Origin: CBDUEV01 sp965366365
Lineage (GTDB): Bacteria; Actinomycetota; Acidimicrobiia; Spongiisociales; JAENVV01
Reading direction: 5' to 3'
Assembly: GCA_965366365.1 (NCBI GenBank)
Contig: CBDUEV010000008.1
Location: 1-64,000, forward strand
DNA length: 64,000 nucleotides
Shown: positions 22,929-30,604 of the stretch, one piece after another
How the letters are laid out: each line of letters opens with the position of its first letter
How positions within the stretch are numbered: the stretch's first letter is position 1
Notes under the pieces: generated by a model
What the model saw: only the letters and a program-made list of their open reading frames with translations
Database searches by the model: none
Told to the model about the DNA's origin: nothing
Translations under genes and position numbers: made by a program

Positions 22929-24116
22929 CTAGTAGATCGCCATTCCGGTCTCTTTGTCGAAGAACGCCAGCTTGGTCGTATCGATGACCAACTTCACGTC
23001 ATCGCCCGGCCGGGGGGCGAAATCCGGATTCACCCGGGCGACAAACTTGGTGGTCTCGCCCAAGGTGGACGGGTCCGCTCCTTCGTCGGCCAGCAGCTCG
23101 GCGATGTCGGGGGTGACCACCGGCGGTACGCCGCGGTGGAAGTGGAGGTAGGCCTCCGAACCCAACTGCTCGACGAGCTCGACGGACGCACTCATGGTGT
23201 GCTTCTCGTCGTACGAATTCAACGCCGTGCTCATCTCGAACGACTCCGGGCGCATCCCGAGGACCACCTGCTTGCCGGAGTAGCCGGCCAGGGTGGGCTT
23301 GGCCTTCAGGACCGCGTCTTGAACCACCAGGGTTTCTCCGTCGAAGTTGACCCTGAGCTGGTCCCCCTCGCCTTCGAGATCGGCGTAGATGAAGTTCATC
23401 GAAGGAGACCCGATGAAGCCGGCTACGAACAGATTCAAGGGACGGTCGTACAGCTCGCGCGGGGTATCGGCTTGCTGGAGGATCCCCTTGCGCATCACGG
23501 CCACCCGATCGCCCATGGTCATGGCCTCGACCTGATCGTGGGTGACATAGACGGTCGTCGTCTTGAGACGGGCGTGGAGGGCGCCCAGCTCGGACCGCAT
23601 CTGAACACGCAATTTGGCGTCGAGGTTGGAGAGCGGCTCGTCCATGAGGAAGGCAGCCGGTTCCCGCACGATGGCCCGACCCATGGCAACGCGCTGGCGC
23701 TGACCACCGGAAAGGGCCTTGGGCTTGCGGTCGAGATACTCGGTGATCTCGAGCACTTTGGCCGCCTCTTGCACGAGGCGGTTGATTTCTTCCTTGGGCA
23801 TCTTGCGCAGCTTCAGGCCGAACGCCATGTTGTCGAACACGGACATGTGGGGGTAGAGCGCATAGTTCTGGAACACCATGGCGATGTTCCGGTCTTTGGG
23901 CGGAACGTCGTTGACCACCTGGTCGCCGATGGAGATGGCACCTTCGGTGATCTCTTCGAGTCCGGCGATCATTCGCAGCAATGTCGACTTGCCGCAACCG
24001 GACGGTCCGACCAGCACCACAAATTCACCATCGTTGATCTCGAGGTTCACGTCGGTGATCGCTCGGGTGCCACCCGGGTAGACCTTGCCGACACCCTCCA
24101 TCGTGATTGCGGCCAT
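22929..24116 (-). CDS. ugpC: ABC transporter ATPase, UgpC/MalK/MsmK type
   Basis: The 395-residue ATPase has Walker A GPSGCGKST, Q-loop, signature LSGGQRQRVAMGR, Walker B FLMDEPLSNLD and the H-loop VTHDQ, followed by the C-terminal regulatory (TOBE-like) domain of CUT1 sugar importers. It powers uptake of sugars or glycerol-3-phosphate. No permease or binding protein gene is close, so it may be a shared ATPase serving several transporters, as MsmK does. GGAGGAAG just before ATG 24116 sets the start; an upstream extension to 24149 is not supported. It is divergent from the SDR gene and ends in a strong hairpin. Confidence 0.9.
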   Translation of the reverse strand: MAAITMEGVGKVYPGGTRAITDVNLEINDGEFVVLVGPSGCGKSTLLRMIAGLEEITEGAISIGDQVVNDVPPKDRNIAMVFQNYALYPHMSVFDNMAFGLKLRKMPKEEINRLVQEAAKVLEITEYLDRKPKALSGGQRQRVAMGRAIVREPAAFLMDEPLSNLDAKLRVQMRSELGALHARLKTTTVYVTHDQVEAMTMGDRVAVMRKGILQQADTPRELYDRPLNLFVAGFIGSPSMNFIYADLEGEGDQLRVNFDGETLVVQDAVLKAKPTLAGYSGKQVVLGMRPESFEMSTALNSYDEKHTMSASVELVEQLGSEAYLHFHRGVPPVVTPDIAELLADEGADPSTLGETTKFVARVNPDFAPRPGDDVKLVIDTTKLAFFDKETGMAIY

Positions 24117-24145
24117 TCTTCCTCCAGTCCGTGCGGATGCGTCGC

Positions 24146-24165
24146 ACACAAATTACCATATGTGT
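24146..24165. promoter_or_regulatory. Palindrome in the ugpC-SDR divergent region
   Basis: ACACA (24146-24150) and TGTGT (24161-24165) are separated by 10 AT-rich nt that include CATA. A TAATTT on the minus strand within this stretch could serve as the ugpC -10 box. A repressor site is possible; the evidence is only this symmetry and the location. Confidence 0.3.
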
Positions 24166-24194
24166 TGCCAGCGTACCCGAGGAGCATCGGCATT

Positions 24195-24920
24195 GTGAGC
24201 GAAACCACTCCAGACCAGGGCCAAGTCGTCGTTCTCACGGGAGGTACGGGAGGGTTGGGCACCGCGCTGGCCCGCCGTCTGGGTGCCCGCGGTGCTCGCT
24301 TGGCCGTCACCTACCTGATTCCGGACGAGGCAGCCGCCTTCGAATCGGCCGTCGACCTCGACGATGATCAGCTCCTGCTCCGCCGCGTCGATTCGACCTC
24401 CCCCGACGAGCTCGAAGCCTTCATGAAGGAGGTCGTCGAGACCTTTGGGACGATCCACGCCCTGTGCGCACTCGTCGGAGGCTGGGCGGGGGGTAGGGAT
24501 ATCGATGAGACCGACGACGTTCGTTTCGAACGCATGCTGGACCTCAACCTCCGCTCCGCCTTCTACAGCACCAGAACCGTACTGCCCCACCTCAAACGGG
24601 CGGACTATGGGCGCCTCGTGCTGGTCGGGAGTCGAGCAGCTGAAGACACCCCTGGGGGCCAGGCCGCCTTCAACGCCGCCAAGGCCGCCGTCGTGGCGCT
24701 GGCCAAATCAGCAGCTCAGGAGCTGAGCGACACGATGGTGACCGCCAATGTCGTCATGCCGTCTGTCATCGACACGCCGGCCACTCGCGCCACACTCCCC
24801 TACGCCGACTACGTGAAATGGCCGACGCCCGACGAGATCGCTGCGGTGGTCGAGTTTCTCATCTCCAGAGAATCGGGCGTGGTGTCGGGAGCCGCGATCC
24901 CGGTGTACGGCCAGTCATAA
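24195..24920 (+). CDS. Short-chain dehydrogenase with Phe in place of the catalytic Tyr
   Basis: About 241 residues. The NAD(P) motif TGGTGGLG is at 15-22, N118 in LDLNLRSAFY and S146 in VLVGSRAA fit the catalytic tetrad, and K163 is in place. The residue 13 after S146, normally tyrosine in YxxxK, is phenylalanine (F159 in AFNAAK). Proton transfer by the usual mechanism is therefore not possible, so the protein may use another residue, bind rather than reduce its ligand, or be inactive. GAGGAG precedes the GTG start by about 10 nt. It is divergent from ugpC. Confidence 0.82.
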   Translation: MSETTPDQGQVVVLTGGTGGLGTALARRLGARGARLAVTYLIPDEAAAFESAVDLDDDQLLLRRVDSTSPDELEAFMKEVVETFGTIHALCALVGGWAGGRDIDETDDVRFERMLDLNLRSAFYSTRTVLPHLKRADYGRLVLVGSRAAEDTPGGQAAFNAAKAAVVALAKSAAQELSDTMVTANVVMPSVIDTPATRATLPYADYVKWPTPDEIAAVVEFLISRESGVVSGAAIPVYGQS

Positions 24921-25016
24921 CGGGGGCGCCCCGCCACGGCAGCTCGACCGGCCCATCCCCACGGGTCGATCGCCGGGATCGACACCTCCGCCGGGGAATC
25001 GGAAAGGACCGGGAAA

Positions 25017-25040
25017 CCCGGCACTGTGACAGATGCCGGG
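25017..25040 (-). terminator. Hairpin after the tRNA pair
   Basis: CCCGGCA (25017-25023) pairs with TGCCGGG (25034-25040), and the inner part can extend by three more pairs with one bulged base. On the minus strand it is followed by TTTCCC. It lies about 80 nt beyond tRNA-Glu and can end that transcript; it is about 100 nt beyond the SDR stop on the other strand. Confidence 0.45.
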
Positions 25041-25080
25041 CGTACGAGGAACCACCGGGACGCCGCCCGGGGACTCTCTC

Positions 25081-25122
25081 ATGAAACTCTGGCCCATGGA
25101 ACTTGGGCCGATGGAACTCTGG
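25081..25122. repeat. Three-copy 15-bp tandem repeat next to tRNA-Glu
   Basis: Units ATGAAACTCTGGCCC, ATGGAACTTGGGCCG and ATGGAACTCTGG follow each other. The last unit ends exactly on the complement of the CCA end of tRNA-Glu(CTC), so the array starts at the 3' end of the tRNA. The core again contains GGGCC or GGCCC. Confidence 0.8.
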
Positions 25123-25195
25123 TAGCCCCGACCGGATTCGAACCGGCGTTACTGGCTTGAGAGGCCAGCGTCCTAGGCCACTAGACGACGGGGCC
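25120..25195 (-). tRNA. tRNA-Glu (anticodon CTC)
   Basis: The minus strand folds into a full cloverleaf: acceptor GGCCCCG/CGGGGCT, D-arm GTCTAGTGGCCTAGGAC, anticodon arm CTGGC-CTCTCAA-GCCAG with CTC, and a T-arm with GGTTCGAATCC. The discriminator A and the terminal CCA (25122-25120) are encoded. It is the second member of a tRNA pair with tRNA-Gln 23 nt upstream. Confidence 0.95.
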
Positions 25196-25218
25196 GCGGG
25201 AGGCCTTGTGGGCTTCCG

Positions 25219-25290
25219 CTCGGGGGGGAGGACTCGAACCCCCAATGACAGGACCAGAACCTGCTGTGTTACCAATTACACCACCCCCGA
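25219..25290 (-). tRNA. tRNA-Gln (anticodon CTG)
   Basis: The 72-nt cloverleaf has acceptor TCGGGGG/CCCCCGA, D-arm GTGTAATTGGTAACAC, anticodon arm GCAGG-TTCTGGT-CCTGT with CTG, and T-arm with GGGGGTTCGAGTCCTCC. CCA is not encoded (CGG follows the discriminator G), unlike both tRNA-Glu genes here. With gatCAB and gltX in the window, it is probably charged with Glu first and then amidated. Confidence 0.95.
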
Positions 25291-25302
25291 AAGGGCGGGG
25301 AG

Positions 25303-25331
25303 AGCCTACGGGAGATGCACCCCGAAGGCAA
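25303..25331 (-). promoter_or_regulatory. Promoter of the tRNA-Gln/tRNA-Glu pair
   Basis: TTGCCT (25331-25326) and TAGGCT (25308-25303) on the minus strand are separated by exactly 17 nt and lie 12 nt before the first base of tRNA-Gln. This is a well-formed housekeeping-type promoter. Confidence 0.7.
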
Positions 25332-25339
25332 ACCACAGG

Positions 25340-25948
25340 TCAACCACCCATTTCTGCAATCGCATTGGCGATGACGTCGGCCTCGAGACCACCGGCTACC
25401 CGTTGCAGGAGTCGACCCTCACCGTCGACAAATGCCCAGAACGGGAAGGCAGTGAGCCCGAAGGCACTCCCAACGGTCTGGGCCTCATCGTCGACCACAA
25501 CGGGCACGGTCCAGTTCTCGTCCTCCAGCCACTCGGACGGCGGGAAGTTGGCCTGCGTGCTCGAGGTGGAGGTCGCCACCGAGTAGAGGTCGACATTTTC
25601 GGGCATCCCGTTCTCATTGATCCAACCCTGCACCACCGGCACCTCCGTCTGGCAGTGGGGACACCAGTGGGCCAGGAACAGGATCACCTTCGGGCGTCCA
25701 TCCGCCGGGTCGATCACCACTTCCGACCCGTCGAAACTCTGCCCGGTGATCGTCGGGATGGCTGCACCCAAGGCACTGTCCGAGCCATCGGCTGACAGCG
25801 GAGCGAGCGGCACCCCCGACACGACGGGGGTTCCGTACACCAGCCCTTCCGATGTCGCATTGGGATCCACGACGTCGGCAGAACCGCAGGCGGTGAGCAC
25901 CAAGGCTGCCATCACCACGGAGGCGGCGAAGGGAGAGATTCGTTTCAT
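25340..25948 (-). CDS. TlpA/ResA-like thioredoxin-fold lipoprotein
   Basis: The 202-residue protein has a lipoprotein signal peptide with cysteine C21 in LTACGS, then a thioredoxin-like domain with the redox motif WCPHC and a cis-proline region (TAFPFWAFVDGEG). It should act outside the membrane in thiol-disulfide exchange. Its ATG overlaps the stop of the DsbB-like gene by 4 nt, and AAGGAA precedes it, so the two form a redox pair in which the DsbB-like protein may reoxidise this partner. The tRNA pair follows 49 nt after its stop. Confidence 0.87.
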   Translation of the reverse strand: MKRISPFAASVVMAALVLTACGSADVVDPNATSEGLVYGTPVVSGVPLAPLSADGSDSALGAAIPTITGQSFDGSEVVIDPADGRPKVILFLAHWCPHCQTEVPVVQGWINENGMPENVDLYSVATSTSSTQANFPPSEWLEDENWTVPVVVDDEAQTVGSAFGLTAFPFWAFVDGEGRLLQRVAGGLEADVIANAIAEMGG

Positions 25949-26460
25949 GATGATGTTTCCTTTGTGAGCGTCCACATGATGGCAGTGATGAGGGCAAACC
26001 CGCACATCGCCATGAACGGGATCGAAACGAAGCCGAAGACCTCGACCCACCGGGCCGTGCACGGAGCGTCGACGGCGCACAGCGTGCCTTGCAGGCTCGG
26101 GAACGTCTGAATCGCATAGTGGTAGGCGGAGGTGAGGAAGCCCAGCAGGGCGACCGGCCAGACGTATCGCCGGACTCCCCGATCCCCTCGCACGGCGGCG
26201 ATGAGGAGGACCAGCGCCAGCGGGTACATGGCGATCCGCTGCCACCAACACAGATCGCAGGGGATGTAGCCGGCGACCTCGGAGTAATACAGGCTTCCCC
26301 CCGTGGAGGTAGCTGCCGCCAGCCAGGCGACCCAGAGTCCGAGCCGGCGAAGGCCAACCGGAGCTCGCCGCCGACCGTAGACCACCAGCAGCATCACAGC
26401 CGATGCGCCCGCCAGCAGGGCGAGAACGGCGAACACAACGGACGACGTGGCGATTGACAT
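25945..26460 (-). CDS. dsbB: DsbB-family disulfide bond formation protein
   Basis: The 171-residue membrane protein has four predicted helices, the quinone-side motif PCDLCWWQR (two cysteines, Arg) and a second cysteine pair in the outer loop (GTLCAVDAPCTARW). This is the BdbC/DsbB layout: electrons move from a thioredoxin-fold partner to quinone. The partner is probably the lipoprotein encoded by the overlapping downstream gene. No clear ribosome binding site precedes the ATG. Confidence 0.9.
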   Translation of the reverse strand: MSIATSSVVFAVLALLAGASAVMLLVVYGRRRAPVGLRRLGLWVAWLAAATSTGGSLYYSEVAGYIPCDLCWWQRIAMYPLALVLLIAAVRGDRGVRRYVWPVALLGFLTSAYHYAIQTFPSLQGTLCAVDAPCTARWVEVFGFVSIPFMAMCGFALITAIMWTLTKETSS

Positions 26461-26519
26461 CGCACCATGATGGCCCGGTCGCTGCCCCTATTCCAAGCCC
26501 ATCGCGAAAGTTTGTGGGC

Positions 26520-27656
26520 TCACACGCCGCGCAGGGTCTCCTCGATGAGGAAGTCCACGACGGCAACCAAGGCCTCGTGGTCCCCCGCTCCGGCTTCTCG
26601 CGCGGCGTGATAGGTGGCGAGTTGCTTGTCTGCCGAGGTGCCCTCCGTCACGATCGCTCGGGCATGTTCGAGCTCTGGAAGGCAGCCGAGCGCTTCTGCG
26701 TCCTCGCTGACCAGCTCGACCAACTCGTCGATGAGGTTGCCGAAAGGCACCAGCTCCCCCGCCCCGAAATCGACCATCGAACCCTCCACGCCGTAGCGCT
26801 GGGCACGCCAGATGTTCTCTTCGATGAGCATCGACGCGTACTGGCGCCACCGGCGGTTGTCGCTCCGCTCCCGGTAGAGCATGCTCAGAATGGACAGGTA
26901 GAGCGCAGCAACCGTCACCCCATCCTCGATGTAGGTGCAGATATCGGGGATTCTGAGCTCGATGGTCGGATACCGGGCCGAGGGGCGGACGTCCCACCAG
27001 AGTCGGGTGGCGTCTTCGAGGACTCCCGGACCCACCAGCGCGTCGACGTGGCGCTCATACTCGGCCCAGGAATTGAAGTCCGGGGGGAGGCCGGTCCGGG
27101 GCAAGGCCTTGAAGACGCTCTTGCGATAGCTCTTGAGACCGGTGTCGCCGCCACCCCAGAAGGGCGATGAGGTGCTGATCCCGTACAGGTGGGGAAGGAA
27201 ATACTTGACCTGATTCATCAGGTCGATGCGGAGGTCTTCGTCGCCGATTCCCACGTGCACGTGCATGCCGCAGATGACCAACCGTCGGAGCACCGTCTGG
27301 AGATCTCGCGCCAGCAGGGCATACCGTTCCTTGTCGGTGGTCTTCTGATCCTGCCACTGTGCGAACGGATGAGTCGAGGCCGAGATGATGGCCAGGCCAT
27401 GTTCGGCGGCGGCGCCGCTCACCTCCCGGCGGAGCCTGGCGAGGTCTTCGCGCGCCTCGGCGATACTGCCACAGACCTTCGTGCCAACCTCGACCTGCGT
27501 GCGGAGGAATTCGGGGCTGACCTGCCCTCCGAGAATGGACTCCAGGCGAGACATGAGCGCCGGAGGTGGGTCGGAGGCCAGGTTGCGGGTCGTTCGGTCG
27601 ACGAGGAGGTACTCCTCCTCGATGCCGATCGTGAACTCGGGTTTGTGCAGCGACAT
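26520..27656 (-). CDS. Carboxylate-amine ligase, YbdK/glutamate-cysteine ligase family
   Basis: The 378-residue enzyme starts with the glutamate-cysteine ligase 2 motif FTIGIEEEYLLVD and has HVHVGIGDED, ELRIPDICT and the EENIWRAQRYG block. YbdK-like enzymes join a carboxylate to an amine with ATP; a weak glutamate-cysteine ligase activity is known for some, but the natural product is not clear. EgtA of ergothioneine synthesis is a more distant relation. The ATG at 27656 has TAGCCT 6 nt upstream and no ribosome binding site. Confidence 0.85.
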   Translation of the reverse strand: MSLHKPEFTIGIEEEYLLVDRTTRNLASDPPPALMSRLESILGGQVSPEFLRTQVEVGTKVCGSIAEAREDLARLRREVSGAAAEHGLAIISASTHPFAQWQDQKTTDKERYALLARDLQTVLRRLVICGMHVHVGIGDEDLRIDLMNQVKYFLPHLYGISTSSPFWGGGDTGLKSYRKSVFKALPRTGLPPDFNSWAEYERHVDALVGPGVLEDATRLWWDVRPSARYPTIELRIPDICTYIEDGVTVAALYLSILSMLYRERSDNRRWRQYASMLIEENIWRAQRYGVEGSMVDFGAGELVPFGNLIDELVELVSEDAEALGCLPELEHARAIVTEGTSADKQLATYHAAREAGAGDHEALVAVVDFLIEETLRGV

Positions 27657-27662
27657 GGTGGC

Positions 27663-27668
27663 AGGCTA
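27663..27668 (-). promoter_or_regulatory. -10 box for leaderless YbdK-type ligase mRNA
   Basis: TAGCCT on the minus strand lies 6 nt from the ATG, in the gap after tRNA-Glu(TTC). Confidence 0.55.
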
Positions 27669-27740
27669 CTCAGCGCAGCGAGCCGAGTGGCGCTGGAGAG
27701 CGGAGAATCGGCCGGTTCCGCGAGGTTCCGGCGCGAGAAG

Positions 27741-27816
27741 TGGTAGCCCCGACGGGATTCGAACCCGCGTTACCGGCTTGAAAGGCCAGCGTCCTAGGCC
27801 GCTGGACGACGGGGCC
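27741..27816 (-). tRNA. tRNA-Glu (anticodon TTC)
   Basis: The cloverleaf has acceptor GGCCCCG/CGGGGCT, anticodon loop CTTTCAA with TTC, T-arm with GGGTTCGAATCCC, and an encoded CCA (27743-27741). It lies 60 nt after gltX on the same strand. It may share the gltX transcript or use a TACCAT box in the short gap; either way the glutamate-tRNA ligase and its tRNA are side by side. Confidence 0.95.
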
Positions 27817-27876
27817 GCAGCAACACGCCAACGGCGCGGCGCAATGGTAGCGCGCCGGACCCCGACCCGAGAACCG

Positions 27877-29331
27877 CTAGCCGCCCAGCCGCTCCTGGGC
27901 GGCACGGATCCGGTTCAGCGAAGGGTCCCGACCGAGAATCGCCATCGATTCGAACAATGGTGGGCTGACTTGTGAGCCCGTGATGGCCACCCGAAGAGGC
28001 TGAAAGCCTTTTCTGGCATTGAGGCCGGTAGCCTCCAGCATCGCCCGCATGGCCGCCTCAATCGACTCGGTCGTCCAGGACTCCACCCCCGCCAGCCGGT
28101 CGACGGCCGCCCGCAGCACCTCGGGAACCGTGTCGGCCTGCATCGTCTTCTCCCAGCTCTTGGGATCGAATTCGACGTCCTCGGAGAAGAGCCACCTCAC
28201 CATCTCGACCACCTCGGGCAACAGCTTCACCCGTTCCTGGATGAGGGGGCTCAGGGTGCGGTACTGGACCTTCTCCTCATCGTCGAGACTGGTCGCCAAC
28301 CCGGCTTCCACGAGCGGAAGAGTCCGGTCGGCGAACTCGGTCGGATCCATGGCCCTGATGTACTCGCCGTTCATCCACAGGAGCTTCTGGGTGTCGAACA
28401 CGGCGGGGTTCTTGGAGACGTCGTCGAGGTCGAAGGCGTCGACGGCCTGCTGTCTGGTGAAGATCGTCTCTTCCGGCCCGAGCGACCAGCCCAGCAACGT
28501 CATGTAGTTGAACATCGCCTCTGGCAGATATCCAGCCTCCATGTAGGCGGCCATGGACGTGTCGCCGTGCCGCTTGGAGAGCTTCTTTCCGTCGGGACCA
28601 AAGAGCAGCGGAAGGTGGGCGTAGGTTGCCCGCTGGGCTCCCATCGCCTCGGTGATGAGAATGTGCTTGGGAGTCGAGGAGAGCAGGTCTTCGCCTCGCG
28701 CCACGTGAGTGATCTCATAGTCGACGTCGTCGACGGTCGAGGCGAGGTGATAGGTGGGAAATCCGTTCGATCGGAGGATCACGAAGTCGTCGATCACGTC
28801 GTGGTCGAATCGCATGTCGTCTCGAACGAGGTCGTGCCACTCGGTGACCCCGGGTCGGGGAATCGCCATGCGGATCGACATCTTGGCCCCGGCGGCGGCT
28901 CGATTGGCTGTTTCGTCGGGGTCGAGGGCGCGGCAGCGGCCGTCGTAGCCGGGTGGACGTCCTTCTTTCTGGGCTATCTGGCGTCGCTCGTCGAGCTCTT
29001 CGGGGGTGCAAAAGCATCGGTAGGCGGCCCCTGAGGCGATGAACGACTCGGCCACCTCTCGGTAGCGGTCGAAGCGATCACTCTGTCGGTAGGTCCCGTG
29101 GGGTCCGCCCACCCCGATACCTTCGTCCCAGTCGAGGCCGAGCCACCGGAAGGACTCGATCATCTGCTCGACGTACTGCTCCTCGGATCGGGCGGTGTCG
29201 GTGTCGTCGACTCGCACGAGGAAGGCGCCCCCGTGGTGGCGGGCGTAGAGCCAGTTGAACACGGCGGAACGTGCGTTGCCGACATGAAGCAGACCCGTGG
29301 GCGAGGGGGCGATTCGAAGACGTACCGTCAT
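27877..29331 (-). CDS. gltX: Glutamate-tRNA ligase
   Basis: The 484-residue class I synthetase has the HIGH-type motif PSPTGLLHVGN near the start, the KMSKS-type motif KKLSKRHGD, and a C-terminal anticodon-binding domain. It charges tRNA-Glu with glutamate. Because gatCAB is present in this window, it is probably non-discriminating and also charges tRNA-Gln(CTG). Its ATG overlaps the stop of the FAH-family gene by 4 nt, and tRNA-Glu(TTC) follows 60 nt downstream, so it belongs to the long minus-strand operon that starts with the S9 peptidase. Confidence 0.96.
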   Translation of the reverse strand: MTVRLRIAPSPTGLLHVGNARSAVFNWLYARHHGGAFLVRVDDTDTARSEEQYVEQMIESFRWLGLDWDEGIGVGGPHGTYRQSDRFDRYREVAESFIASGAAYRCFCTPEELDERRQIAQKEGRPPGYDGRCRALDPDETANRAAAGAKMSIRMAIPRPGVTEWHDLVRDDMRFDHDVIDDFVILRSNGFPTYHLASTVDDVDYEITHVARGEDLLSSTPKHILITEAMGAQRATYAHLPLLFGPDGKKLSKRHGDTSMAAYMEAGYLPEAMFNYMTLLGWSLGPEETIFTRQQAVDAFDLDDVSKNPAVFDTQKLLWMNGEYIRAMDPTEFADRTLPLVEAGLATSLDDEEKVQYRTLSPLIQERVKLLPEVVEMVRWLFSEDVEFDPKSWEKTMQADTVPEVLRAAVDRLAGVESWTTESIEAAMRAMLEATGLNARKGFQPLRVAITGSQVSPPLFESMAILGRDPSLNRIRAAQERLGG

Positions 29332-30089
29332 CGCGCCACCACCGTGTTGCCGAGCATGCCGATCCCTTCGATCTCGATTTCCATTCGATCGCCGGGATGG
29401 ACCGGCGCCACCCCCGACGGGGTGCCGGTGAAGACTACGTCGCCAGGAAGCAGGGTCATGCCGCGGGTGATGAACTCGATCAGCTCGGCAACTCCGAACA
29501 CCATGTCGGCGGTCGAGCCGCTCTGGCGGACCTCACCGTTGACCCGACACGTGATCTCCATGCCTTCCGCCGGATCGAACTCGGTTTCGATGGCGGGGCC
29601 GATGGGGCAGAAAGTATCGAAGCCCTTGGCTCGGGTCCACTGACCGTCGGCTCGTTGGATGTCGCGGGCGGTGACGTCGTTCCCGATGGTGTATCCCAGG
29701 ATCACCTGCGCGACGTCCTCCGCCGGGACGTTGCGGGCCACCGCGCCGATCACGACGGCCAGCTCGGCCTCGTGGTCGACCTGTTTGCTATCGGCCGGGT
29801 ACACCACAGCACCCCCCGGACCGATCACCGCAGTGGCGGGCTTGAGGAACAGAATCGGTCGGTCAGGCACATCGCTTCCCATCTCGGAGGCGTGATCGGC
29901 GTAGTTCCGACCCACACACACCACCTTGGTGGGGAGCACGGGCGCCAGCAGCGTCACTTCGCCAAAGCTCCGGAACACGTCGGTCGCTTCCCAGTGCACG
30001 AGAGGTGAGCCTTGGTAGACACGGATGCCCTCCGGTTCGACCGTCCCGTAGGAGATCCCCTCTGAGGTCTGCATGCGAACGATCTTCAT
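29328..30089 (-). CDS. Fumarylacetoacetate hydrolase family protein
   Basis: The 253-residue protein has the FAH C-terminal domain: VVCVGRNYADHASEMG, FLKPATAV, DHEAELAVVIG (metal-binding Glu and Asp) and YTIGNDVTARDIQ. Members hydrolyse, decarboxylate or isomerise acylpyruvates and similar 2-oxo acids, with Mg or Mn. Many bacterial members act on oxaloacetate or acylpyruvate, but the substrate here is open. It overlaps the thioesterase gene upstream and gltX downstream by 4 nt each, so all three are surely co-translated from one mRNA. Confidence 0.9.
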   Translation of the reverse strand: MKIVRMQTSEGISYGTVEPEGIRVYQGSPLVHWEATDVFRSFGEVTLLAPVLPTKVVCVGRNYADHASEMGSDVPDRPILFLKPATAVIGPGGAVVYPADSKQVDHEAELAVVIGAVARNVPAEDVAQVILGYTIGNDVTARDIQRADGQWTRAKGFDTFCPIGPAIETEFDPAEGMEITCRVNGEVRQSGSTADMVFGVAELIEFITRGMTLLPGDVVFTGTPSGVAPVHPGDRMEIEIEGIGMLGNTVVAR

Positions 30090-30604
30090 GGGTAATACTC
30101 ATCACTCTCGTAGACGGATGGCTGAAGGGCCTTCCCAAAATGCTCCGGGCCGACGTGGAGGAACAGTCCTGCGGCCTCGACGTACCGGGCCCCCGTGGCG
30201 TCCTCTCCGATCGCCTCGGCCCACATCTTGCGGCCTTCGATTCTCGACATCCAGGCTTCGCCCCGCAAGGTCATCCCGAGTGGGATCGGCCGGAGGTAGT
30301 TCATTTCGAGTTTGGCGGTGACTCCGGGGAGCTGATGCGCGATCATCACGAAGCCGATCAAGTCGTCGAAGAAGGCGGCGGTTGCTCCGCCGTGCACCAG
30401 CCCGGGGCCGCCCTCGAACCTGGCGGCAAACTCTATTTCGGCGACGACCGTGTCACCCACGTAGTGCGGGTGCAGCCCCAGTCCCTGGTGGTTTTCGGAT
30501 CCACAGCCGAAACAGTTCGGCAGATGCTCGGTGATGAACGAGGAGAGCAGCTGCGGGTCCGGGACAGGGAGAACCTGCCCTGACAGAAAGCGATAGCTCG
30601 ACAT
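30086..30604 (-). CDS. Hotdog-fold thioesterase, PaaI/YiiD-like
   Basis: The 172-residue protein has the acidic-hotdog motif GGPGLVHGGATAAFFDDLIG with the conserved HGG and following Asp, after an N-terminal CFGCGSENHQGLGL segment seen in many actinobacterial PaaI-like proteins. It would hydrolyse an acyl-CoA thioester in the cytoplasm. The cysteine pair in CFGC is common in this subgroup. It overlaps its upstream neighbour by 1 nt and the FAH gene by 4 nt. Confidence 0.87.
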   Translation of the reverse strand: MSSYRFLSGQVLPVPDPQLLSSFITEHLPNCFGCGSENHQGLGLHPHYVGDTVVAEIEFAARFEGGPGLVHGGATAAFFDDLIGFVMIAHQLPGVTAKLEMNYLRPIPLGMTLRGEAWMSRIEGRKMWAEAIGEDATGARYVEAAGLFLHVGPEHFGKALQPSVYESDEYYP

